Below, piece after piece: positions 20,301 through 32,300 of a DNA stretch of 64,000 bases (within the stretch, counting starts at the first letter, position 1; every line of letters begins with the position of its first letter). This DNA is from Elephas maximus indicus (Eukaryota > Chordata > Mammalia > Proboscidea > Elephantidae). The notes under the pieces were generated by a model, which was given only the letters and a program-made list of their open reading frames with translations, was not told the DNA's origin and searched no databases. Both the position numbers and the translations under genes were made by a program. Location: NCBI RefSeq assembly GCF_024166365.1, contig NC_064831.1:54313768-54377767 (forward strand), written 5' to 3'.

Positions 20301-23300
20301 AAATAAGTTTTATTCTAATAAGTTTATTTTTTCCTAAAGTACATAGACTAACATTTCTTGACAGTACAGTTATACTAGCAGTTAACCTAGCTTTTAAGGT
20401 TATAGAAGAAAAGCAAATAAAAGTAGTCACAAAGCATTGTGAGGGAAAGAGAGATGAGAGAAGACTTTTAAAGACGACTAGTAAGAACCCAACTTAAAAT
20501 TTATTTAAAATTAGAGTTTGGGGCTTAAGAGAGAAGCAACAGAAGTTGCAGTTGGACTTCTGGTTTCTGTGGGGAGTTGCTGCCCCTTTGCATACTCAGG
20601 TGTTAGAAGGCAGCTCTGATGACGTGGCCATTTGGATTTGTTAGGCTGAGAGGGGAGAGAGGACAAAGAGCACTGTAATTGTTCTCCCTTTTTTTTTTTT
20701 TTAAGTCCTCAAAGCTCCTCAGCACTCTTAGGTAACTATCTGTGTAAATAATTCATGAGTGGTTGATAGTTCTAGCACAAGTGGCTGTAAGTTTCTCATC
20801 TCCAGGAAGAACCTGTTGCTCACTTTTTCTGGCTTATTCTTTTGCTTAGTCAGATGGACAGCTGGGCTTCATTCTGCTGTCCAAGCCGGTTTTGAACTGG
20901 GTTTGCATTTTCAGTTTAGAAGATAATACACCCATTAGTACTCTGATCCTTCCATAGTTCTCTGGGCCTTTCTAAGTTACATTAGTTTGAGACTCAAAAA
21001 TTTTAGTAGGGAAATTACATCAGAGAATTCAGGAGAAATGTCTGTAGCTAAATTTGGTAGATTCATGATGCGCCCTTTCAGTTTGAGGTCTCTAATGGAC
21101 TTGCTCATGGTTCTCCTTAGCTAGCTCAGTGGCTAGCTTCAGCCTCATTTTCCCCACTCTCCTTCTGCCCTCTGGCTCAGTGGTTCTTCACCTTTTTTTG
21201 TGCTCAGGACCCAATGGCCAGTCCAGTGGAAGCTTATAGACCATTCGCTAGTGTTTTTAAATACATAAAATAAAGCACATTAGATCATAAAGGAAACCAA
21301 TTATATTGAAATATGGTTATTAACATATTAAAACAATTTTATATTGGTAACATGGGCTTTTTAATACATTACCTAGGGGTCGGTAAGGAGCTCTGGTGGT
21401 GCAGTAGTTAAAGCACTCAACTGCTAACCAAAAGGTCAGCAGTTTGACCCCACCAACCACCCCGTGGGAGAGAGATGTGGCAGTCTGCTCCTGTAAAGAT
21501 TAGGGTCTTGGAAATCCTGTGGGACAGTTCTACTCCGTCCAATAGGATCGCTATGAGTCGACTTGACAACAATGGGTCTGATAACTACCATAACTTTGAA
21601 ATAGAGATGCACATAAATGATATTTTGAGATCTGCAACAACTATAATATATAAAAAATCTAATTTGTATTAGCTGTAGTCTCAGCTATTACTATTATGGT
21701 TTGTTGCGTGTCTTTATAACTGAAGAAAATGCTGAATTTCAGCAAGGGTTACTGAAAATGAAATTATAATTTTATTCTCAATCCAAGTTCATAACCAAGG
21801 CAAACCAAACCCATTGCCGTCGAGTCGATTCTAACCCATAGCGACCCTATAGGGTAGGATAGAACTGCCCCATAGAGTTTCCAAGGAGCACCTGGTGGAT
21901 TTGAACTTCCAGCCTTTTTATTAGCAGCTGTAACAGTTAACCACGACACCACCAGTGTTTCCACCCACATTCATAGATCCTCTGAATTATATGAATCCCA
22001 GGGTAAAATTCCCTCCTTAAGCTATGAGGAGGGCTGATATTGTGAAACCATTTGAGATAATCAACTGTTCACCCAGTGTGTAGAGGAAGATGCATTTCAT
22101 TCCCAAATTTCATCAACACTGAATGTCCATTCCTCTGAGCGCAGGTGCTTTTTAGCACATCTGTGCCACCTCCGAAACCTGGTGGTAAGAGAAGGGTCAC
22201 TGCCTGTCGTGGGCCGAATAACAGCCCCCCAAAAATGTCTGTGTTCTAATCCCCAGATCCTGTGACTATGTTAGGTTACATGAGAAAGGGGAGTTAAGGT
22301 TAAGAGGAAATTAAGGTTGCTAATTAACCGACTTTAAGAAAGAGAAATTATCCTGGATTATCCAGGTGAGCCCAATGTAATCACAAGGATCTTTAAAAAA
22401 TGTAAGAGAGAATCAGAGGAAGATGTAACTCTGAAAGGAAGGCACAGAGAGATGCAACACTGCTGGTTTTGAAGATGGAGGAAGGAGGTCCTGAGCCAAG
22501 GAAATGTGCGTAACCTCTAGAAGCTGCAGGGCAAAGAAACAGATTCTTCCCTAAAGCCTGCCTACACCTTGATTTTAGGCCCAGGAAACTTGCGTTGGAC
22601 TTCTACAGAAATGTAAGATAATAAATTTGCCTTGTGTAGCTGTTAAGTTTGTGGTAATTTGTTGCAGTAGCGACAGAAAACTAATATATTGTCCCATGTC
22701 ACTCAATTCTCCCTAGAAATAGAGGTCCAAACGGAGCAGTATTTCATGTTATGGTAATTTTTAAAGACTGCATGGCTGCCCTGTTATCTTGTGGGTATAG
22801 TTCCTGGGGTTGACTTAGTGTTCTTGCTTTGTTCCATGAATGTCCTCACACAACTCCTTAGCTCCATCTTGCCTAAAGCGTACTGATTTCCCATCAGAAA
22901 ATAAGTATTCTAGTCCTCCAGTAGCAGCGGTGTTCCCTTAGTGTTTAATTTGAATCAGACCCCTAAATACGGTGGAGAGTTTTAACAGTCTGTACCCTTC
23001 TTCTGGAAATCCTGGTGGCATAGTGGTTAAGTGCTTCAGCTGCTAACCAAAGGGTCGGCGGTTCAAATCCTCCAGGCGCTCCTTGGAAACTCCATGGGGC
23101 AGTTCTACTCTGTCCTGTACGGTCGCTATGAGTTGGAATTGACTCGATGGCACTGGGTTTGGTTTTTTGGGTTTTACCCTTCCTTCTACCGTCCTTGAAT
23201 GTAACAGAGGGTTCTGCGTGGAGCAGAGCAGTTGAGCAACGAGATTAACCCCCCCAAAAAAAAACCCTCTGGAATCACCGTAGGGCATTTCAGTGCAGAA

Positions 23301-26300
23301 TGGCTGTGTCAGCCCTGAGGGACAGCCAGCCACTTCTGTCCTTCCTAAAGCAAAGAAAATTGTGTTAGTGGCATGGCCCTCATGGTTTGAGGATGGTAGT
23401 TGTCAAGAAGTACCTGTTTGCTCCTAACACAAGTGCTGTATTACTGGCAGATCTTTATAGTGCCTCTACGTGAATGAGTATTGGGCTGTCTATCCTCTCT
23501 TGTAATGACAAACAGAACCGCTTGAACTTTTAAACAGACTTATCAGTGGAACCTCCTGCTGGAATTAACAGCCAAAGGGAGTCAGCAGGTGTTGGATATC
23601 CTAGTCTAGGAGTCTATGCGCTAAAAGAAAGAATACTTCCTTTATTAAAAAAAAAAAGAGGGGGGGGCCGAGGGGAAGTAAGCTGGGCAGTTCTTTGGAT
23701 TTACTTACTACATCACAAACATACTGTTTGCATCACAGAGAGTAGTTTAATCTGTTACTTAGAAATTTACCCCTTTTCAAACAGATGGACAGCAGTGACT
23801 TTTTGACTACCAAACCAAAAAAACCAAACCCAGTGCCGACAAGTCGAGTCTGACTCATAGCGATCCTATAGGACAGAGCAGAACTACCCCACAGAGTTTC
23901 CAAGGAGTGCCTGGCAGATTCCAACTGCCGGCCCTTTGGTTAGCAGCCATAGCACTTAACCACTATGCCACCAGGGTTTCTTGTTGACTACCAAGAGGTT
24001 TCTAAAGTATGGATTAAAAAGCAAGGCTTATTTTTAGTGTTGATTTTGACACTCACTGTAAACAATGTGCCTCCTCCCTTCTCCCTGTCAAATGTGCATA
24101 CCCAAAATGCATCCTTACTAAAATTTTACGTGTTGATTCAAAACTCACTTTTTATGTAAATTATACCTCCATAAATCTGAATAGAAAATAGCCTTTTAAC
24201 CTTAAGCATAGCATATGAAATGTGTTGTGTTATGTTTTAATGCCCAGGTAGGTATGCATTTTGATGACAAGTAAGCTGTTCCTATAGACCAGCCTCATGA
24301 AGACTCGTTTTCCGTAACAGTACTGGACGGCTGTGGGATAGCATGAACAGGACTCCATTTCGGTCCTTCAAAGGGGTTCTGCTCTGTTGCTTTTGAATCT
24401 CATTTCAAGTAAAACTTGAGAATATATTTATGCTTTGAAGACCAACTGTATGCTAGGTATTCTTCATCCTAAAGAAATAAGCTTAATTTGTCCAATGCCA
24501 GTTCAAACCAATCAAACTGAAAATAAATTTGTTGAGATGAAGTTGGGGAGGGATACTGTATAACATACCATAAAGAGGGTTAATATACTTATTATGTAAG
24601 AAGTCTGTACACCTGTTGAAGTAACACTAACACCCAAAAAGCGTTGGTGATTCAGTGGTAAAATTCTTGCTTTCCATGAAGGAGACCCAGATTTGATTCT
24701 AGGCACCACCCTTCCATCGGTGGAGGCTTGCATGTTGCTATGATGCTGAATAGATTTCAGCAGAGCTTCTAGACTAAGATGGCCTAGGAAGAAAGACCTG
24801 GTGATCTCCTTCCCAAAATCAGCCAGTGAAAACCCAGGTGGATCACAACAGTCTGATCCCCAAGTGATCACGGGGATGGCACAGGATTGGGCAGCGTCGG
24901 GCTCTGTTCTGCGTGGGGTTGCCATGAGGCGGGACCCGACAGCAGTGAAGAATAACACCCTATTAGAAAAACAGGCAAAGGACATCAGGTCAAGACACAG
25001 GTGTTCAGACAGCCAATAAACACATGGAAAAAAGACAGCTTTTCACCAGTCACCGTGCAAAGATTAAAGAGAGGAGAATGCTATGCAGCACTCCTCTAGT
25101 TGGGGGCAGGGGTGGAGTAAATCAGTAGTCTTTCTGGAAGGCAGTTTAGTTTAACAAAACCTTTGAAAATTTTATATCCAGTAATTCTATTTAAGAATCT
25201 TTCCCAAGGAGATAATCAGATGTGGACTGATAACATAAGATGGATGTTATTTGTGATGGTGAAAACCTGGAAACCATCTAAATGTTCAGCCTTGGGAATG
25301 ATTATACGGTACTATACCCATATGATGGAGAGTAAAGTGGCTAAAAGTCATCATTTATACAACTTTTAATGACATGAGAAAATACAGATTTTAGAGGCGG
25401 GAAACTGGATACAAAGTTTTACATAAGTAGAAGATCAATTTTGTCAAAGAGCTACATTGGAAAGATTGAGAAGTATATTAATCAATTTACCTTTCTTCAA
25501 CACTTTTAGAATTCAGTCATTAGTTTTTGGATGGTGTCGCAGAGAATATCTGAGGAGCACTTTTCTCACAGGTAGTTGAGTTGTTACCTAGCTTACAAAG
25601 GAAGCACAAGTCTTTGTTTAAATCACAGTTCTAGTCAAGCAAATTATGGCCTAGGCCTTGAAGGGGGTGGCGTGTTGTAGTTGTCCCTGAAGTATGTATC
25701 CCATCTGTCTGGTCTGTCCCATTTGATTAGAACACAGAAAGACAGACTGCCATTCTGACTGCTCCAGAAAATGTTCTTAGGCATTAACCTTCCAAGTTTA
25801 GACGGTAAATCAGATATGGAAAGCTGGCTTTACTCATCTCCATACCACAGGAGTGGGCTTTTGTAGCTGTTTTTAAAAAATTGCTAAGTTCTAACCTGTG
25901 CCTTTGTTCTCCTTGGGAAGCTCTAAGTAAACTACATTTGCGTACATATATCCTTAATGTATCTTGGGTTTTAACCTCTCCCACATGGAACTGAATGAAA
26001 ACAAATCAGGTAGCCTGGGCACTGGTATTCTTACGAGATTCTTGTACCGTATAAGAGTATGTGTAGGGAGGTGTTTGGCAATGTTAGAGGCAAAGGGGAA
26101 ATACTGGCTTTGTCTTTGACCTGTTACTTATTTTCTGTCTCTGCAGTGATTTTTTTTTTTTTTTAAGTTTGTGGAAGCAGCTAGAGGACAGAATCACAGT
26201 CTGTATAATTCTGTAACAGAACTGGGATTAAGCATACACAGCTAAGTGCTCATTAGACTTTGTTAGCATAGAAAAGTTCCAGTAAGTGTATTGTTTGCTC

Positions 26301-29300
26301 ATATAAATCTAAATATTGGTAACAGTTTCTTTCTTGGAGGGTGGCCCCAATGTTGGTATGGGATTGTTGGCATGGCAAATTCAGAGTACCCAATGGATTT
26401 TTCATTTTACCTGGTTCTTTTGGGTCAGAAACAGCCCATCTCCAAGGAACAAACTCAAATTTGTAAGGAAATGTTTCCTAAAAGGTCCCTTAAGTCAGGT
26501 CTTTTAACTTATTTGGCCTTAGGGTCTGAACTTCAAAATCCTGCAGTACAACGCCAAGGCTTTTGAGACCAGGTTCCCAGCTTTCTGTTGACTTTCTGCA
26601 CAATCCGGCTTTGTTCACTCTGGCACCGGTCTGGGGACACAGCCCACCCTTGCTTGCGGCTGATCACTGAGCTTTTAATAAACATCATGGACTGATTGTT
26701 TTCACCACGTACCCACTAGGCTAAGCATGACTGGTTTTTATTTAGTCTGACACGGGTGTGGTTGGAGATTGTGTTCTTGTGAGTTAAGGATGAGAAGAGA
26801 AGCTATTTACAAACAGCATTAGATGTAAAGTGTTATACCTTCATTTGCCTGACAGGTGGGTCAGTAATATCCACACAACTGGACTTCAGTTAATAGTTTG
26901 GTCCAAGACACAGAGTAAGCCAGGATCAGAGCCTGGTCACTAGAATGTGCCTCCATCAGCATTTGAAAGAATAAAGGTCATGAACTGAGCAGGAGAGACG
27001 CGTTCGCATTTTGCATTTCGATAGGTTCTTTTGAGGATTATCTGTAGGTACACATTCCAGGGTTGGTGTCATGTGCTTTGAGGTAGGGCATTCCAGCAAG
27101 GTTAGAGTGTTAGAAAATTAACCAGAGAATCTGTGAGTTTGTTTTAGCTGTGTGATCCCATGAGCAGCACTTACATCACTAGTAATGATTTGTTGCTTAT
27201 ATAGGCCACCAGAGAGTTGAATTGGCTGACGAGTCATCCTGTCTTCCCCTAAACACCTATGGGAGCCACTGAGGGATGCATTAAAAGTCACTTTCTAGGC
27301 AGGTTGGATTTGTTTTTAATGGCACTATTTTATTCAGAGTATATCCTTTTTTTCAGAGTAAGTCCCAGTCTCCAAAGAGAACTGCTTCCCTTCTTCCCAT
27401 CAACAGTGGCTCCAAAGAAAATGGAGTCCATGAGGAACAAGACCAAGAGCCACAGGACCTCTTTGCAGGCAAGTGTGGAAATGGCTTTGTTAAGTTGCTG
27501 AATTAAAGTCAAAAGCAAAAAGAAAAGCATTGGGAACATAACACTATGTAAGATACTACTGTGGAGAACTCAAAAAAAAAGTAAAATACAGGCCTTGCCA
27601 TCATTATAAGTTTAGGGAGTAAGACATAAATATACAGTTGTTTAAGAACATGAGTTAAATAACTATTAAATGATAATATAAATGTGGCTAGAGGAACAGT
27701 AGAAGTACTAACAGGAGCTCGTAGGAGTATGAGATCACTAAAGTAGGAATTTTAGACTCATGATGGAGATGTAGTAAGAAATACATTGTCCTAATCCAAA
27801 ATATATAGAGACTTGTACAAAAGTGAAACAAAAGTTTCTTGCCCTTTCTCCCTCTAATACAATCTGAAATTTTCTGTTGTTTCACTTTTTTAATATTCTT
27901 GGCAACCATTGATTTCACAATCCACCAATGACCCACAACCTTCAGTTTGGAAAACACTAGAGTAGGGTTTCTCAACTTTGGCACTATTAACATTTTGGGA
28001 TGGATAATTCTTTGTTTGGGGGGACTGCCCTATTCCCAACAGATTTTGCCTCCCAGGAGATATTTGTCAGTGGTTTGGAGACATTTTTGTTGTCACAACT
28101 GGGGAGGGAGTGCTACTGGCATCTAATGGGTAGAGGCCATGGATGCTTCTAAACATCCTACAATACACAGAACAGCCCTCACAACAAAGAATTATCCACC
28201 CCCAAATGTCAATAGTGCTGAGATTGAGCAACCCTGGTCTAGAGTGACCTTGAAGGACTTCTGGAAGAAGCAGGATTATATAGGTGAAAAGGATATACAA
28301 ATAGTGGGGCAGGAAGTATAAGGTGTGTTTGGGGGACAGTGCATGAGTTTGATGGGCCAAAGCAGGGGGTTCTTAGGGAAGCCATGAAAGATAAGGCTGG
28401 AGACATAGTTTGGGAGGATTTTCAACATTGGTAATTATAGGTTGAATTTTCATCCTAGCACCAGTTAAGAGTCATTGGCCCATCCACTGCAGTTTTGAAT
28501 AAGGAAAGTGATATGGGCAAAGTAATGCTTTAGGAAAGCTAATCTAGTGGAATTATGTAAAGGGGACTGCAGTGGGCAGAGTCTGGAGACTTTTCAGAAG
28601 GCGGTCTCAAATTAGTTCAAGAATAAAATGGCCAAGACCAAAATTCAGGTGATAGAAGTAGGAAGGAAAAGGTGGAAACTTTCAAAAGAGGTATCACAAA
28701 ATCTAGTGTTAGAGATTGGACATATGGCGTGTTCACAAATGAGCATTGAGGACAAGAGTCAAAGGTTTCAAGTCCAAGGTTTGAGAGGAAAATGATACTG
28801 TTTATAGAACCACATTCTAAAGAAAAAACTGGCTTTAGGGGAAAAGTAAGTGTAGATTTTAGATGTTTTAAGTTTGAAATGCAAAAGGAAATCCCCAGGA
28901 GGTGGTTGGAACTGTGGTACTCTTTCTGGGGAAAGAGAGAAGACTGGAAATAAGGGGTCACCTTCCTAGAGTCTCCTTGGAAGTGGAAGCTGCCATGTGA
29001 ATAAAATCCTCTAAGGAAAGAATGGTGGTGAAGAGGAAAGAGGAAAGCCAAGGGTAAGATCTTGGGAGGATGCGCACGTTAGATGTCTGCTGAGAAATTT
29101 AAAAGACCCAGAAGGGAAGAAGAGCCTAGAAGGAGGAATATAAAGAGGTAGAAGATATTCCAGTCCCGTTTTATCCTTCAAGCTTGAAACACGCACTATT
29201 CGTTCCGGTAACCCATTAACCCATTGTTGTCGAGTCAATTGCTACCCTGTAGGTCAGAGTAGAACTGCCCCAGTAGAGTTTCCAAGGAGCGCCTGGTGGA

Positions 29301-32300
29301 TTTGAACTGCCGACCTTTTGGTTAGCAGCCATAGCTCTTAACCGCTACACCACCAGAGTTTCCATTCATTCTGGTAGTGACCATTTTTGGATGAAGTTTC
29401 TGGAAGACAAATGCAAATAATGAATTATCTTTAAAACATGGAAGAGTGAAAAGAATATAAATTTCTTATCTTTGAGATGTTACATTTATATGACCTTTCC
29501 TAATAAGAAAACCTGAAATCCTAGAATGACCAACCAGTTACCCCTAGGACTGGGTTTTCTGTAGATGAACATGTAGAAATCTTTATTAGGGTTGTATTTA
29601 TTACTAACGAGGATTCTGATTGAGCTCTGTCCCCTACCAGTTTCATAAGCAGCCAGTACCTGCCTCACTACTAAGAAAGGAACAGCTGTCTATAGGAAGG
29701 AATGTCTATAGTCAGGCATTTTAGGACTCAAGTAGCTTCCAGATGTTTTAGGTATTAACCGTGGAGATGAAATGTTCAGATTGTATTTTCCACCTGATTA
29801 GTGATGATCAGAGTCTCTCTGCTGAAGCCCAAAGGCTTTTCCATTACTTTTATCAAGAGTTCAAAGATAAAATCTTTTTTTAATGTAAGTTTTGGCATCT
29901 TTGTCAAGTGAATTTCAGTAGAAAATGCAGTTTTTCAAAAGGCTTTTGGTAGCACTCTAATAAGCCTGAGGCTTTAAACAATCAGCATCTTCTGTTTCAT
30001 CTCCTGTTTCACGTCCACCGTAGAGGTTAAGTGCTACGGCTGCTAACCAAAGGGTCGGCAGTTCAAATCTGCCAGGTGCTTCTTGGAAACTCTATGGGGC
30101 AGTGCTACGCTGTCCTATAGGGTCGCTACGAGTAGGAATCAACTCGACGGCCTGGGGTCAGGTCTAGTCTTCACGTCCACGCGCGCCTGTAACCTGATTA
30201 CTCACGGGGCACGTGGAGGATCCTGAGCATACTTTTATCTGGTTATTTGTTTGTTTGTTTGTTTCCCCAAAGAATCCTAAAGTCCTAACATGTTAATATA
30301 TACTTTTTTCTTGCAGGATCCTAAACATACTTCATGTGGCTTTTTTTTTTCCCCCCAAAGAATCCTAAAGTCCTAACGTATTAATATATGCCTTTTTCTT
30401 TTTATTTGTCTAACAATTTTAATGCTTAAAAATGGTACCTGATGCTGTTTTTAAAGTCCCCAATCTCAAACACTCAGGAATGAGTTGCTCTGCTCAACTG
30501 TCCAGATAGTTAAAGGATGGCTCTTAAGCACTATTTTTTTTATATAATTATTTTGATTAGGAAGATTTCCAGTTATTACATGTCTCCTTCCCCCCTTGGG
30601 CAGCTATATTAAATATAACTTAATCTTTTTAAGACAAAAAAAAAAAAAACCTGTTGCCGTCAAGTTGATTCCGACTCATAGTGGAAACTACTTTGGCTAC
30701 CCTCTCTTACCTAGAATTTAAGCAAGAATCAGGGATCAAGCAGAAAAGACTACACAGCCAAAGTAAGTGACAGTTTATTTTAGTCTCAGGACTGTGCCTT
30801 TAGAAACTTGTATGAACACTGTTTGTTCTTGTTATAATGGTTTGTAAAAGAAGAGTAGGTTCAGTTACCTGCTTTACAAACCACTATGATAGAAGAGGCA
30901 GGTGTGCTGACAGCAAAAAATGACATCAAAGGAAGAGTCAGGAAAATTATAAGCTAGAAGGAATGCATCCAAGATACAAACACAGCAACACCTGGGAAAG
31001 AACACGGCCACACCTGAGGACAGCACTGTTACTTTAGCACAGTTTAAGAACTGCTCACAGCAGGAGAGCAGTGGGATGCAGACCCCAAACTCTCATAAAA
31101 AGACCAGACTTAATCATCTGACCGAGAGTAGAAGGACCCCGGCGGGGTGGTCGTGGCCGCCAGACCTTCTGTTGGCCCAGGACAGGAACCATTTCCGGAG
31201 CCAACTCTTCAGACACGGATTGGACCGGACAGTGGGTTGGAGAGGGATGCTGGTGAGGAATGAGCTTCTTGGATCAGGTGGACACTTGAGACTATGTTGG
31301 TATCTCCTGCCTGGAGGGGAGATGAGAGGGTAGAGAGGGCTAGAAGCTGGTGAAATGGATATGAAAACAGAGAGTGGAGGGAGGAGGGAGCAGGCTGTAT
31401 CATTAGGGGGAGAGTAATTGGGAGTATGTAGCAAGGTGTAGGTAAGTTTTTATGTGAGAGACTGACTTAATTTGTAAACTTTCACTTAGAGCACAATAAA
31501 AATTACTAAAAAAAAAAAAATACAAACACAGTGACACCTGGGAAAGAACACAGCCACACCTGAGGACAGCACTGCTACTTTAGCACAGTTTAAGAACTGC
31601 TCACAAGCACAGGTGTCCCCGTGTTTGCATCTTAGATGCATTCTTTCTAGCTTATAGTTTTCCCGGATTTTCCTTTGATGTCATTTTTTGCTGTCAGCAC
31701 ACCTGCCTCTTCTGTCATACTGGTTTGTAAAGCAGGTAACTGAACTTACTCTTCTTTTACAAACCGTTATAACAACAGTGTTCATACAAGTTTCTAAAGG
31801 CATAGCCCTAAGAGTAAAATAAACTGTCACTTACTTTGGCTGTGTAGTCTTTCTGATCGATCTCTGATTCTTGCCTAAATTCTAGGTAAGAGAGGGTAGC
31901 CAAAGTAGTTGTTTCCAAAGTTCCCTCCAGAAAGAAGAGGGGAAGAGGGGCTGCTCTACTAAGAATACTTTTTTTTTTTTTTTTTAAACCAGCCTGCCCT
32001 TTTATCCACATCAAAATTTCATGACTCTTGTTCTCTTAGCCTAAGAACCTCTGAGTCTTGAGAGGAGTTGCTGTTATTCTTATAAGTCTCTTGACCTATA
32101 GGATGAAATTCAGCCATCAGAAACTCATTGTTGACCTAGATTTTAAAGTATCAACTCATTTTAGATGCCACAGTGGAGCTATCCCTGGACAGCACTCAAA
32201 ATAATCAGAAGAAGGTACCAGCCAAAACGCTCATTTCTCTTCCACCACAGGAAGCCACACATTCTTCTAAGACCCAGCCAATCTATGAGGAGGTAAGAAT

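Larger units (their letters stand above)
14293..27356 (+). other. SNX1: SNX1 intron 1
   Basis: A 13-kb intron. Recognised contents are a MIR (16125-16360), an RTE 3' scrap (16414-16509), an AfroSINE (17571-17715), an MLT1-like LTR half (17840-18022), an old L1 tail (18040-18345), an L1-in-L1 nest (about 18760-19850), AfroSINEs (21388-21580, 21801-21964, 23005-23176, 23814-23983), an MLT1-like LTR (22205-22690), the tRNA-Gly/RTE composite SINE (24641-24952) and L1 ORF2-end fragments (about 25000-25470). The stretches 14330-16100, 19860-21380 and 25500-27350 show nothing identifiable. Confidence 0.8.
27469..32164 (+). other. SNX1: SNX1 intron 2 (GC-AG)
   Basis: A 4.7-kb intron beginning GCAAGT. 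It contains a MER20-type foldback element (27964-28236), an AfroSINE (29211-29363), a 5'-truncated AfroSINE (30018-30168), a 98-bp tandem duplication (30218-30410), a SINE scrap (30641-30681) and the large inverted repeat with an L1 in its loop (30682-31917). The stretch 28250-29190 resembles no family I can name with confidence. Confidence 0.85.

Noticed and set aside
24641-24709. Functional tRNA-Gly gene
   Set aside because: Mismatched anticodon stem and T-arm, degenerate B-box and attached RTE sequence show it is a SINE head.
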